Position numbers and translations under genes: made by a program
Part shown: one piece after another, positions 47,759-59,537 of the stretch
Numbering within the stretch: position 1 is the first letter of the stretch
How the letters are laid out: each line of letters opens with the position of its first letter
Assembly (NCBI GenBank): GCA_020064725.1
Contig: JAGTWJ010000006.1
Location: 2,108,001-2,172,000 of the forward strand
Reading direction: 5' to 3'
Source: Drechslerella dactyloides
Taxonomy: Eukaryota; Ascomycota; Orbiliomycetes; Orbiliales; Orbiliaceae
DNA: 64,000 bases
Notes under the pieces: generated by a model
The model's input: only the letters and a program-made list of their open reading frames with translations
The model's database searches: none
What the model was told of the DNA's origin: nothing

Positions 47759-50700
47759 ATGACGACCGAGACGAACGGCGTCGGCTCGGACGACGCGCAA
47801 CCTAACGGCGCCGGTACGGATTCCCGCCCGGACGCGCAGTCTAGGAAATGGAAAGTCGTAGTCGTCGGCCTGGGCATGGTCGCTGTCGGGTTCATGTACG
47901 TTTTTTCCCGAGTATCGAGATACCCGATCGGACGCACGCGCACGGGCGTGAGCTGACTGTGACTTGTTGGAAATTTGTAGTGAGAAATTGATCAAGCTGG
48001 ATGCGCGACGCGGAGAGTATGAAATTGTCGTGGTCGGCGAGGAGCCTCATGTGGCGTATAATCGCGTCGGCTTGTCGACGTTTTTTGAGCACCGGGTCGT
48101 CGACCGGTTGTATCTCAATCCTGTGTCTTGGGTGCGTACTGCCTGCCTTGTACACTTACATGCGTAGATTCTCGTACACAGCGCTTTAATTTTCCACCTC
48201 TGGAAGAGAGAAAGGAAGGAAGGAAGGACTTAAGCTGATTGACTGCGGGGTGAAATATAGTACGATAGCCACCACCCGTCGCTCGTCTACCGCATAAACA
48301 CCCGCGTCACAGCCTTCCACCCCGCCGAAAAATGCATCTCCACCTCCTTCGGCGACAGAATACCCTACGACATCCTCGTCCTCGCAACGGGCTCCGATGC
48401 CCTCCTACCAAGCCATACGCCCGGCCACGATGCCGCCGGCGTATTCGTGTACCGCAACATCGCGGACCTGCAGCGCATGATCGCGCATGCGAACTGCGCT
48501 AGCGTCGCAGGCTCTGTCGGCTGCGTGGTCGGCGGTGGGCTGCTGGGATTAGAAGCTGCGAAGGCGCTGCTGGACTTAAACTCATACGGGCGGGTGAAGC
48601 TCATCGAGAGGAATAGGTGGCTGTTGTCGCGCCAGTTGGATGGTGATGCCGGCGGCTTGGTCGTGGAGAAGGTGAAGGAGCTGGGTGTCGATGTGCTGCT
48701 GCAGAAGCGCGTGGCAAGGATCGATACCACGGAGGAGAATCGCGTTAAGAGCGTCACATTTGAGGACGGCGAGACCGTCGAGACGTCGACGGTGTGCTTT
48801 GCCGTGAGTATTTATAGTCCGTTTGGCGCGACGGAGTATATGCTGATGGCTGCGTAGATTGGCATCAGGTCGCGGGACGAGCTGGCACGAAAGGCAGGTC
48901 TCATTTGTCATGAGAAGGGCGGCGGCATCGTCGTAGACGAGAGGTATATACAATAGCATCCTACAACCACGCTTCATGACTGGCTAACGACTGAAATTTG
49001 CAGGCTGCGGACATCCGACCCGCACATCTACGCCATTGGCGAGTGCGCCAGCTGGGAAAATCAGACCTTCGGCCTTATCGCACCGGGCATTGAGATGGCT
49101 GACGTCCTCGCTTTCAACCTCACGCAGGCGAAAGTGCATGTCGAACGCAAGTTCAAGCGGCCGGATCTCAGCACGAAGCTCAAGCTGTTAGGCGTTGACG
49201 TCGCCTCCTTTGGTGACTTTTTCGCCGACAGAGACGGGCCACGGGAGATGCCTGGCCGACATGGCGGGGCTGCTGCCAGGCGGAAAACACCTACATCTAC
49301 ATCTACATCTACACCTGTAGTAGCTGCGGCCATGAATGGTATAGCTGCGGCCACGAATGATGTAGCTGCGGCCACGAATGGTGTGGAGGCGCTGGCGACG
49401 CCTGCTGTAAAGGCCCTGACGTACAAGGATCCCTTCCAGGGAGTTTATAAGAAGTACCTGTTCACGCTGGATGGCAAGTACTTGCTCGGTGGGATGATGA
49501 TTGGCGATACTAGCGACTACATCAAGCTCGTCGCGATGGTGAAGAGTAAGAAGGCGCTGGAGGTGCCGCCTGCAGAATTCATCCTCGGCAGTCAGAAGAC
49601 CGGCGAAGACGGCGCCGACAACCTGTTAGTCCACCTATTCAATATATCTCGCATAATGGTATTGCAGTTGTTGCTAATCAGACATTGATATATGCAGAGA
49701 CGACGACACGCAAATCTGCTCCTGCCACAACGTCACCAAAGGCGACGTCGTAACACAGACCAAAAACGGCACCTGCAAGAGCATCGGCGACATCAAGTCC
49801 TGCACGAAAGCCGGCACCGGCTGCGGCGGCTGTCTCCCGCTCGTCACCTCCATCTTCAACGCGACAATGAAGGCCATGGGTGCCGAGATCTCGAACCACA
49901 TATGCCCACACTTCGCCTACTCGCGCGCCGACCTCTTCAACATCGTCTCGGTTAAGAAACTCACCACCTTTGCCGACATCATGGCACAGTACGGCCGCGA
50001 CGCCGCATCCGTCGGCTGCGAGGTGTGCAAGCCCGCCGTCGGCAGCATCCTATCGTCGCTGTTCAACCGTCACGTAATGGACAAGGATCTGCATGCGGTG
50101 CAGGACACCAATGACAGGTTCCTGGCGAACATTCAGCGGAACGGCACGTTCAGCGTCATCCCTCGCGTCGTCGGCGGGGAGATTACGCCCGACAAGCTGA
50201 TTACGATTGGCACCGTGGCGAAGAAGTATGGGCTGTATTGTAAGATTACTGGCGGGCAGCGGATCGATATGTTTGGGGCGAAGAAGCAGGATTTACTGGC
50301 CATCTGGCAGGAATTGGTGGGTGCGGGCATGGAGAGCGGGCATGCCTATGCCAAGTCGCTGAGGACGGTCAAGGTGCGTTTACACTACCACCCCCATTGA
50401 TGTACGGAGCTATACTGCTGTTTGCGTGGGGTGTATGCTGATGGTGATGGCGTGGGTAGAGCTGTGTGGGGACGACGTGGTGCCGGTTTGGCATTGGCGA
50501 TAGCGTTGGGATGGCGGTGCGACTTGAGCAGCGGTATAAGAGCATCCGCAGCCCGCATAAGCTCAAGTCCGGCGTGTCCGGGTGCGTCCGCGAGTGTGCC
50601 GAGGCGCAGAACAAAGAGTATGTCACACCACTGCACGCACCGTGAGGACCCATGCATAGAACTACGACTAACAGTACTCCAAGCTTCGGCCTCATTGCCA

Positions 50701-51698
50701 CGGAGAAGGGCTTCAACGTCTTTGTCGGCGGCAACGGCGGTATGAAACCCCGCCACTCAGAGCTGCTCGCCAAGGACGTCCCGCCAGACGAAGTCATCCC
50801 GCTGCTCGACCGCTACCTCATGTTCTACATCCGCACGGCCGACAAGCTCCAACGCACAGCTCGCTGGGTGGAGTCCCTCCCCGGTGGCATCAAGTACCTC
50901 CGCGAGGTAATCATCGACGACAAGCTCGGCATCTGCGCCGCCCTCGAGGAACAAATGCAGCTGCTTGTCGACACGTACTTTTGCGAATGGAAGGAAGTCC
51001 TCGGCAGCCCTGACCGGCGGCGCATGTTTTCCCAGTTTGCAAACACCGCTGAAACACAGGAGACGATGGAAGTCGTCACGGAGCGCAGCCAGACGCGGCC
51101 GACGTACTGGGCCAAGGAACCCGCACGATACGACTTCCGAAACCACAAGTGGAACAGCGGGCTAACATGGCAGCCCATCGTCCAGGCATCGTACTTTGAC
51201 ACGGCGGCTAGCGCGAACGTCAAGCGCGGGGAGACGCAGCTGGCCGTGTTCAAGGTGAAGGGACGGTACTACGCCACGCAGCAGATGTGTCCGCACAAGC
51301 GCGCCTTCGTGCTATCCGACGGCCTGCTCGGCGACGATGCTACAGGTCGGCTGTGGGTGTCATGTCCGAATCATAAACGGAACTTCGAGCTGAATGGTCC
51401 CGACGCCGGCCGGTGCGCGAACGACGACGAGCTGAGCGTTGCGATGTTCGAGGCCGAGGAACGCAGCGACGGCTGGGTGTACTTGCGGCTGCCGTCGGTA
51501 GAGGAGCTGGACGGGCTGCTGGCGACGGGGAAGTGGGCAGTGAAGAAGGAGGAGAGCGAGAGTCCGTTTGTCGAGATGGACCGGTATCTGAAAGGGCGGA
51601 CGAGCAAGCGGCCGAGCGAGCGGACGGTGGTGAAAACGCGGCGGCCGGTGGTCGGCGGATGTGGTGGTGGCGGCGGCGGTGGCGATCTGGAGTGGTAG
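47759..51698 (+). CDS. niiA: Assimilatory nitrite reductase [NAD(P)H] with Rieske domain
   Basis: The enzyme reduces nitrite to ammonium with six electrons. Eight exons (47759-47895, 47981-48131, 48261-48803, 48858-48943, 49004-49624, 49698-50373, 50460-50617, 50684-51698) encode 1128 aa. Domains in order: an FAD/NAD pyridine nucleotide oxidoreductase (GLGMVAVGF near 40, GGGLLGLEAAKA near 187, IYAIGECA); a low-complexity linker; a BFD-type [2Fe-2S] region (ICSCHNVTKGD near 519, GTGCGGC near 551); the siroheme/[4Fe-4S] domain with Cys ligands in SCVGTTWC (about 738) and SGCVRECAEAQ (about 776); and a C-terminal Rieske [2Fe-2S] domain (MCPHKRAF near 991, SCPNHKRNF near 1016). It ends in a Gly-rich stretch. 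The start at 47759 (CAAAATGAC) suits the frame. The linker contains tandem DNA repeats (49291-49383), described separately. Confidence 0.97.
49291..49383. repeat. Tandem repeats inside niiA linker
   Basis: A CTACAT hexanucleotide run (49291-49312) encodes Thr-Ser repeats. Three 21-bp units starting TAGCTGCGGCCA at 49321, 49342 and 49363 encode an Ala-Ala-x-Asn repeat. Both are in frame and lie in the linker between the flavin and [2Fe-2S] regions. Confidence 0.85.
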
Positions 51699-53423
51699 GA
51701 ACCTTCTTTCACAGGTATCCTCGGACCCTGCATGTTGGCGATCGAGGTGACGGGTGCGTCGAGCGGTGTATATACGAGCAGAGTCTTGCCGTCTTAGCAA
51801 TTTATCTAGATATTGGTAAACCAAGTCTCGCCGCGCGGTACCCCGAGCTTGGTACCACTTTAATTGCCACATGCGCTCCGTACGGGCCCGTATGCAACCC
51901 GTATAATACGTACCTGCAGTTAACGTTACCTGCTAAGGCACGTATCAAGTATACAGCAGCCTAATTCTAGACCTCTTAGCTAAAATATGCCTCTCCACTC
52001 TACGAGTTACGGTTGGCAATTGGGCGGAGCAGCTAGACGGTAGGCTGTTAGGCAAAAAGAATTCCGTCCGGGCAGGTGTATATCGGCGAGTCGAGTAACC
52101 TGGTTCGCACACGAGAGCTAGAACACGCCAGCATTCGCTTGGCGAGCAACGGCGTGCATGGCGTCCCGCTCGGGTGTCGCCGGGCCTAGCTAGCATGCGC
52201 CGGAGCCCCGAGCCTAGGTTACTTGTATATACAGACGTGTCGAGACGTGGTGGGGCACCAGGGTCGACTAGGCGTCAGCGTGCGCGCTGTATTCCACTCA
52301 ACGAATCCATATGTGATAGACGGTCGTTGGGTACTCGAGCAGGCACCGACGGACGGGATCCGGAGAATGGGATAGAAGTTCCATGCGTGCGCGAATACGA
52401 AGCATGCTTGCTGCAGCTGTCGGTACCAAGGGGCCAAGGTTCTCGTAGCGCATGGGGTCGAAGTTGCAACGTTGTTCTCCGGACTGCGTGTATACCTAGA
52501 TCCAGATAGGAATCACGGGCGGCTAGCGGTCTGGCCTTGTAATATTCAATGGCGCTGGAAATTCCTGCTGTGGCGAACGACGCTGTAACGGTATCTATAC
52601 TTGCCAAGGTGATATCAAGGCAATCGATATCTGAGCATCTCTCAATTCTGCAGGATCACCGCACGAGTCAAGCGCATCCATGCATACAGTTGGACTACAC
52701 ATCCAACTACATTGCATTACAAGGTGCTAGCCATCGGTACATGTATACATGAATACTGATACTTCGGCTGTCAGCACCGCGCTGCGGACCCTGGAGTACT
52801 CAGTCGACGGGCCCTGGACCCTGTCCATGTTGTAAAATGCAGTTTCCCCACGTAAAGAAAGACACAGGATCAATTGATCGATCGAATTGGCGTCTGCCTA
52901 CCACCTGCCCTATCGGGGCGGGCAAGGGTCCGGATCGGTCAGCGATAGCGAAAAGGTCAGGTGCAGGGGTAACCTTAAAGCTCTGTGTCATACTATAGTA
53001 CGTATACTTATACCGCGTGCCCTAGCTAGCTCGGCCGGGCGACGTCCGGCGATACGGACCCTGCTGCAGAAACTGGCCGCCGCCTATTCTTGGTTTTTGG
53101 AAAGTTGGATTCCATATTTGAGCTGTCGGAGTGCCGGATGTCAGGGCCGGCTGTCGTCGTTCCGAGATGCAAAAATATCACAAGATCGCTGGGGATAACG
53201 CGTTGGCGTCGCTGATGTTGGGACGAATGCGAATTATTTGTAGGGAATGAATATCTGAATCGTAAATTCGCGGGTATAGACATAATTACATTACATACAT
53301 CGTACTCAAAACCATGGCTCATCGAACCGTAAAATGCAAATCTACAAGACGCAAAATGCAAATGCAAATGCACACAGACCACGCGCGCGCGAAGGGCAAG
53401 ATCTATCATCTACCAATCGATGC
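51699..53423. other. Convergent intergenic region niiA / amino-acid permease
   Basis: Both flanking genes end here, so it should hold two 3' UTRs. No further gene, tRNA or repeat is seen in the remaining 1.7 kb. Confidence 0.5.
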
Positions 53424-55446
53424 TTAGAACAGCCACGCCACGAAGTGCCTGTAGAACCAGCTACCGTCCTTAACCCCACTCGCCTTCTCCTCCGCCTCCT
53501 TCTGCTTCCACATCTCCTCATCGCGGTCGATCGCGTCCTTGCCGGTCCAGATGTCCGCCGTCTCCGCCTGGACGCCCTCCGACCCCTTGATGAACTTATA
53601 GCCAAAGATCATGATCAGGTACAGCGGAATGCCGAGGTATCCCGTGATGAACGACTTGTAGTTGAACTTGCCGACGAGCGAGTCAAAGTTCTTCGTGAGC
53701 GCGATCAGAATGCACCAGAAGAGGGCAAAGTACGTCCCCGCAACGCCGAACGGCGCACGGTACGCCAGCGTGTTCGGGTCGACGCCCTGCGCGTTCCGCG
53801 CGCGGACAAAGTAGACGTGCGAGACGAGGATCGAGATCCATGTCAGCAGACCAAAGATCGTAACCAGGTTGACAAAGTACCCAAACACAACCTTCGAGTC
53901 GCTGGAGACGTTCATGAAAGCCAGGCAGCAGAAGGCCGCGGAAACGAGGAGCGACCAGTACGGCACGCCACGGTGGTCGGTCTTGGCGAGGAATGCCGGT
54001 GCGTGGCCCTTGAGCGCCAGACCGTGAATCGTGCGGGAGGCGATGTACAGATCCGAGTTGGAGGCCGAGAAGACGAAGATGAGGATACATCCGTTGAGGA
54101 AGCCGGGGAGCACCTTGATGCCGGAGACCTTGATGGCAGCGACGAATGGGGATGCGGCGGCGCTGTTGAAGGACTGCTTGGTCGCCTTGACGAGTTCGTT
54201 GTCGTTGTAGGCAATGATCATACCGAGCAGGAGGACGGACAAGACGTAGAAGAACAAGATCCGGTAGAACGTAAGCTTGATAGCGCGCGGGATAGTCTTG
54301 CGCGGGTTCTCCGCCTCACCGACGGTGACACCGACGAGTTCGGTACCGAGGTATGCGAAGACGGCGTTGACCATAGTCGACCAGAAGCCCAGGAACTGTC
54401 CCAGAGAATCCTTCTTGAGATACGGCGCAAAGGCACCGGGTTCCTTCCAGTAACGGAATCCCTTGCGGTCATGGTCCGGTCCGCCGCCGAGGGCGAGAAT
54501 GAGGGACAGCAGGATGAGACCGCAGATGACAAGCACCTTGATGGACGACAGCCAGAACTCGAATTCGCCGAAGAAGCGGATACCAATGTAATTTATAGCG
54601 ACGATGACGACAAGGAAGATGGCTATAAAGACGCCCGGATTGACTTTTGTCGCGGGCAGCCAGAATTGTATCACGAGTGCGGCGGCCGTCAGTTGGTTTG
54701 GCGTTGTGATGATGTATTTGAACCAGCTGATGATGGCTGACGTTAGCACAGAAAACCCCAATTGATCGAACGGACCTGAGATATGCGTCTGTGTGCACTT
54801 ACTAAGTATATCCGAGAGAGAAGCCGAGAGCGGGATCCACAAAGCGGGTAGCGTAGACGGAGAAACCACCTGCGGCGGGTAGCCACGCAGCCATTTCACC
54901 TAAAGCGGCCATAACCAAGAAGACGATAAACTATAAGATTTCACAGTTAGCACCGCATTCACTCGATCGAATCATACGATGTGGAGATAAGACTCACCCC
55001 AACGAACGTATACGCGATAAGCAGCGAACCGGGCCTACAATCCGCATTCCAAAAACAGTCAGCACGCTATGTCTCGCTCCAGCTCATGCACCGTTTCGTT
55101 TATAAGGTTCGGTCAGGAACCGCTTCGCTTGGGATGGCAAAACTCGAGCTACCAAATTTTATACAAAACGTATAAAAGAGTTTACCACCACGCGAGAATT
55201 GGCTTGTGTGTAAATTTGAGTGCACAACGTCTATACGTACCCAGCTTTTGCGAGCGCCGGCCCAGTGCCGATAATTAACCCTGTTCCAATCGCACCACCG
55301 ATGGCAATCATAGTAACCTGCCGCGACTGCAGGCCGCGGTGCAGCGAGTGGCCGGCATCTTCGGGGTCTGAAAGGTCGTGCGGCAGGCCGGGCGAGTCAT
55401 TGCGGACGATGATGTCGGCGCCCTTATTTTCGATGTCGATGGCCAT
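53424..55446 (-). CDS. DIP5: Dicarboxylic amino-acid permease, Dip5-like (APC/YAT family)
   Basis: A plasma-membrane proton symporter, probably for acidic amino acids (glutamate, aspartate). Minus-strand exons are 55241-55446, 54998-55034 (a 37-nt microexon), 54803-54930 and 53424-54726, giving 557 aa. The start of transmembrane helix 1 carries the family motif MIAIGGAIGTGLIIGTG. Later hallmarks are ALGEMAAWLP, WFKYIITTPNQLTAAALVIQ, FFGEFEFWLSSIKV, FAYLGTELVGVTVGEAENPRKT, RTIHGLALKGHAP, and the NLVTIFGLLTWISI helix near the end. About 12 membrane segments are visible. The closest remembered relatives are fungal Dip5 proteins. The exact substrate is inferred. A TATA element lies 63 nt upstream. 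A 468-residue open frame on the other strand is only a shadow of its codon bias. Confidence 0.93.
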
Positions 55447-55508
55447 GTTGAAGGTGCGAATACACGTATATACTCGACCGTGTTATTGGACTCGTGGTAG
55501 GCCTCGAC

Positions 55509-55516
55509 TATATATA
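55509..55516 (-). promoter_or_regulatory. TATA element of the Dip5-like gene
   Basis: TATATATA lies 63 nt upstream of the minus-strand ATG at 55446, at a typical position. Confidence 0.45.
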
Positions 55517-55613
55517 TCCAGTGCTGGAGATATACAGATGGCTGGAATGCAAATGAGCCTCGCAGTTGTGAGGAATGAAGCTCAACGCAGGCAGGCGTTG
55601 AGATGTCCCGCCG

Positions 55614-55638
55614 GGTCTATATAGATTATATATAGACC
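55614..55638. repeat. Perfect 10-bp inverted repeat, 5-nt spacer
   Basis: GGTCTATATA and TATATAGACC flank GATTA exactly. It lies about 170-190 bp upstream of the Dip5-like start. It could be a dimeric regulator site or a hairpin; neither is proven. Confidence 0.75.
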
Positions 55639-58219
55639 ACTCGAGAATCAGTTCTAGAAGTGGAGGGGAGGGATAAAGTCGAGGAATTAAGAAGACCTGG
55701 AGAAGACGTGAAGGGAAGGGTCCAAAGCTGCCTCTTTAAACAAAATCCAGAACACCCCCCCATGTATGCACTTTGTAATACCGACTGGCTGTTGTTTCTT
55801 CTTCTTCCCTATCGGTCCAGTTGGTCAGTCAGGTAGTCGCCCCGAAATCCAAAAAGCTAAATGGCATTGGTGTTCAGTACCCGGCTGCGGTCAGCCAGCC
55901 CTCTGATAGACCGCCGGCCAGCCGACGCACAGCGGTGGGCGTGGTGTTCGCTCGGGGTCACACATGCTAAAACGCATGGTTACTCCGTTGTCAGATACCA
56001 CCGGCCTGGTTGAGGAAAAAGCAATTCGAGGCAAGGTATGGATCTGTCGGTCGGCCAGTCAGTCAGTTAAGCTTGAATGTCCACAGCCTTTTCCGACGAG
56101 ATAGCACCCCTGCGCAGACTGTCGCAATTGGGGCAGGACGATAGTATTTTTCGTTTCTTTTCTTTTCTCGCGCGCGCAGGCGTACGAATTCGCGAGTGTG
56201 AGAGGTTGCCCAGTTGAGAATAGTCGGAGGCTACAACTAGGGACGTTGTATAACGTTGTTTCGAACAATTGCCAAAGAACAAAATCAATAATAGAAAATC
56301 GAATAATCGAAGGCTGCACTGCAGATATCCTCCGACGCACAGCACAAAAAAAAAAAATTCACGGAGCATCGAATTATCTGTTAGTTGGCATCTGTGACCA
56401 AGATAATCCTGCGGTGGCTTGCTAGTTTCAGGTATCGATCGAAAACGTCGTGTGCCTATTTTAATTTTCACAAATACAGTACTGCTGTACGGTACATAAT
56501 GGATCCACGGCGGGCAGCATGCACTGCGGCCTAACTAAACCGTGAGCGCACGTTCGCAGTTGTTCGCATACCGGCTCGAATCAGGCAACCGACACCGCAT
56601 TTGATAGCCGTTCTGTCAGCGTGACAATATGCATTCCCTGTGGCAGCATTGGTCGTGGGGAGCTGCAAGCTCGCCACACGGACATCCTGGACGGTCGTCG
56701 CTTGGCTTTTCAGGCAACATGCCTCCGCCCTTGGCCCTCGTAGCCATGCATAAGCAAATCGCTGGATTTATGTCGAGGTGCTATGCTTGCACCACCTGGC
56801 TTAAGACATGAGTTAAGGTTATGTGCTCGGTCGGTCGGTGGGCTACGATTCGAGGATGAGACAGACAGGTGCTTTCTTACTTGGTTGCTTGGCTGAGATG
56901 GATCTCAACCCTGGTTGATCATGGGAGTACACACTGATTGACTCCAATCTCACACATTCCGGAGTACAATGAACTCTCGTATCTGTTGGCCAAGATGTTT
57001 AGTCATACAGCATGGTCGTATCCGTCGCAGTCGTCCGACGGGCAAGCATTATGTTAACGTATCAATCTCCGTTCGACCCGTTATCTATATGAACATAACA
57101 GGATGCATTTGAATTCCAGGCTCCGGCTTAATCTAGATGCGTGCTCGAAGGTTTGGGTTCGAGATAGTCCGTCTGGTTGTCTCGCACCCACCGAAGCGAA
57201 GGCAGCCATGTTGGCGAAAATTGAAATATCGACCGCTTCGGCGTCTAGATAGACACTCTCTTCGTAATAATTGTACGAGGAGCGCGCTTGGCAGAGCTGG
57301 AACAGAACGAGGTGCAGATATGGGCCGAACAGGCACCCTGCATACCCACGATCTATCGATCGTACGGAGTATTAGTACGCGTATACGGAGGGAGTTCCTG
57401 TCTCGATGTGTTACATAGCAGCCCCCTTCTTTCAAATTCGCCGTCCCTTCGCTTTCCTACGGCTCAGATCTGGTGGCGTAGATGCCCAGCGCTGAGAGAG
57501 AATACGGTAAGCTCGCCGAGAAATTTCCGGTCTTGGGCTTTCCGTTCGGATGGACCTGTCCAACGCAGCCACCCCGGCGTGGCAGACGTCACCGAGGACT
57601 CCGGCCAGTCCCCGCAGGTCGGCATGCGACCTCTGACCGTCTTTGTCGGTCGGAGAGACGCAGAGGCATCGATGTCAATTGACCGAGGCTCGTTGGTTGG
57701 AGAGTCGATGTAGGCAGCGAGACTCTATTTCGAATCGCGGGGATGAGTCGCGTTGAGTGGCTAGTGGTGGGCATTCATTCGGACAGCCTTGCAACCCTAT
57801 TTGACGGACGACTCTAGGCATCGGCCCGCAGCTAACAATAGTAACATTTGTGCCTCCTGATGGACTACAATTCTGGTATATGATCCTGCATATCCCGACA
57901 AATGCTAGCTCGCGGCACTCGCCCTGCATGGTTTTCGAGAATGAGGAATGGAAGGCCGTCAGAGGCCGCCACGCAGACTGACGAACGGCTTTACCGAGTT
58001 AGCTCACCAATAGGGCACACGCGGGGCTTCCCAGGCTGAGCTTTACCCCGTAATTGCCCCCACGAATGCCGGTCCGACTTGCGAGGCATCACCATCACCG
58101 GCCTGGTCAACTGTGACCCTTCCCTGTGGATGACTGCTATCAGACCCCGGACACTTTTCAGCCGCCCAACGAAGGATAGTTCATAGATGCCCGGCGAACG
58201 GCCACCACCGCAAACCATG

Positions 58220-58359
58220 GGCACTTTGGCGGAGTGGTTAACGCGCCAGCCTGCTAAGCTGGTACCTTCGGGGTATGTGCCATCAACCGTCGATAGAAGC
58301 AGTTAGACGATAAGCTAATCAAGATCCCCAGTGCGTGAGTTCGAATCTCACAGGTGTCG
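58220..58359 (+). tRNA. tS(GCU): tRNA-Ser (anticodon GCT) with 59-nt variable-arm intron
   Basis: The exons 58220-58272 and 58332-58359 join to an 81-nt class II tRNA. The acceptor GGCACTT pairs with AGGTGTC (discriminator G), the D stem is GCG/CGC, the anticodon stem CCAGC/GCTGG encloses CTGCTAA (anticodon GCT), and the T arm GTGAG/CTCAC encloses TTCGAAT. After joining, the variable arm reads TACCTTCGGGTGC, with ACC/GGT closing a TTCG loop. The A box (TGGCGGAGTGG) and B box (GTTCGAATC) are intact and a T5 terminator follows. The insert is not at the canonical 37/38 site. It begins GTATGT, has GCTAAT 13 nt before the end, and finishes CCCCAG, like the mRNA introns around it. A GGGG/CCCC pairing across the two ends (58270-58273 with 58326-58329) is also possible. 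Confidence 0.88.
58273..58331 (+). other. Spliceosomal-like intron within tRNA-Ser
   Basis: Donor GTATGT, branch-like GCTAAT (candidate branch A at 58318) and acceptor CAG in 59 nt match the intron grammar of protein-coding genes in this window (47-60 nt introns in UPF2, for example). Its removal is needed to form a normal serine variable arm. Confidence 0.7.
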
Positions 58360-58366
58360 AGCCATC

Positions 58367-58371
58367 TTTTT
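58367..58371 (+). terminator. RNA polymerase III terminator of tRNA-Ser
   Basis: T5 run eight bases downstream of the tRNA 3' end. Confidence 0.8.
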
Positions 58372-59537
58372 GCCCGTCCTGACGACGCGTCGATGGAGTA
58401 TCCGTTGGGGCTGAGAATGAATGGGAACGATGTGATGCCAGCTTATCGCGATCGAGCACGAGAGAAGGTCGAAACATATTCAAGCGAGCACGCTGGAGGT
58501 CTTATCTTTTCTTGATCTCGAAGCTTGATTACCTTCCCTACTGCATTCTCTACTCCAATTGTCACCGCCAGCCGATTAGGTCAGAGCCGGCGCTTCAGCC
58601 GACATTACTCAGCTGTGATTACTAATTGCCTGCTGCCAGGCAAAACTTCCGACAGCCGCGGCATTGATGGGAAAAAAACACCAAGCTCGTTCGTCGCTCA
58701 CGACAGATGGCGTCATTCCGTGGCACTCGAAGAGTATGTCCCACACTGCTCGTACGCTTGCTTGCTATCCCGCAGGAAAAGTGCATTTTGAACAGCCTCC
58801 GTCGAGCAATTGAAATCCGCAGCGGCATTAGAAATTAAGCTCGGGCCCGCCGCAAGCATCCGAGCCCGGCCACCAAAGCTCATACTGGAAGCAGCAGTCC
58901 GCACAAGTTTTTGTATGCATGGTACCCTGCATCGCACAGTCGGAGTACTTGGGAACGATAGTACTGATTATGTTTTGGCCTATTACTAATCCGCATGGTG
59001 CCAAAAACGCTCCTGGCGAATGTACCCTTCCGCAATTGCCGCGCCCGCCGGCCGTTTCTACGTACGAGCTTGGTTACAAACGCCGTTTGCTTCCCGTTCC
59101 ATGGCGAATTTTCGAGCCGAAATGGCATTAGACCTTCCCATTGGAACGTTATCAGGCCTTTACTATAGGCGTTTGCGTCCGTGGGGTCGAATCTGCGAGA
59201 TGTATAAATTTCGTGATTGCGGCGCTTGAATGTTGAGCTTCTTCCTAGACAGCATTGCGACGTTTATGACTTCTGCATAAAAGGTTCATTCAATAGCTTG
59301 ACAGTTGCTTGGAAATACTCGAAAGTCTCATCAGCTTAATCTACTATCCTATAAAAGCCTCCAATTCCGCTTGACGACTCCCATAGGTTTTCACGGCTCT
59401 CCAGAGTATCATCATTGACGTCAATATACAACCGCATTAGAACTATCAACCCCCCACACAAATATCTCACCTCACCAACACCCCCACATTCAACCAATCC
59501 GCAGTAGCCAGACCAAATATCAAGTTTCAACATCGCA
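58372..59537. other. Intergenic, promoter of the OYE-family gene
   Basis: No gene is supported. The last 150 bases are CA/CT-rich (CAACCCCCCACAC and similar), typical of a fungal 5' leader. Confidence 0.45.

Larger units (their letters stand above)
55447..58219. other. Intergenic region with permease promoter
   Basis: No gene is supported. The permease-proximal end holds a TATA element and a 10-bp inverted repeat. Short CAGT/GGTC-rich motifs recur around 55815-55835 and 56045-56066. The segment leading to 58219 is the upstream region of the tRNA-Ser gene. Confidence 0.45.

Noticed and set aside
48211..48227. GGAA repeat run
   Set aside because: It lies inside niiA intron 2 and is a simple microsatellite that only lengthens the intron; no further role is indicated.
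53334..54740. A 468-residue open frame on the plus strand
   Set aside because: It lies antisense to the Dip5-like permease. Its Arg/Asp/Glu-rich composition is what high-GC third positions of the real gene produce, and it has no recognisable domain.
58251..58331. Canonical tRNA intron at position 37/38 in tRNA-Ser
   Set aside because: The anticodon stem CCAGC/GCTGG closes perfectly around CTGCTAA without any insert, so no canonical intron is needed. The extra sequence lies after the anticodon stem.
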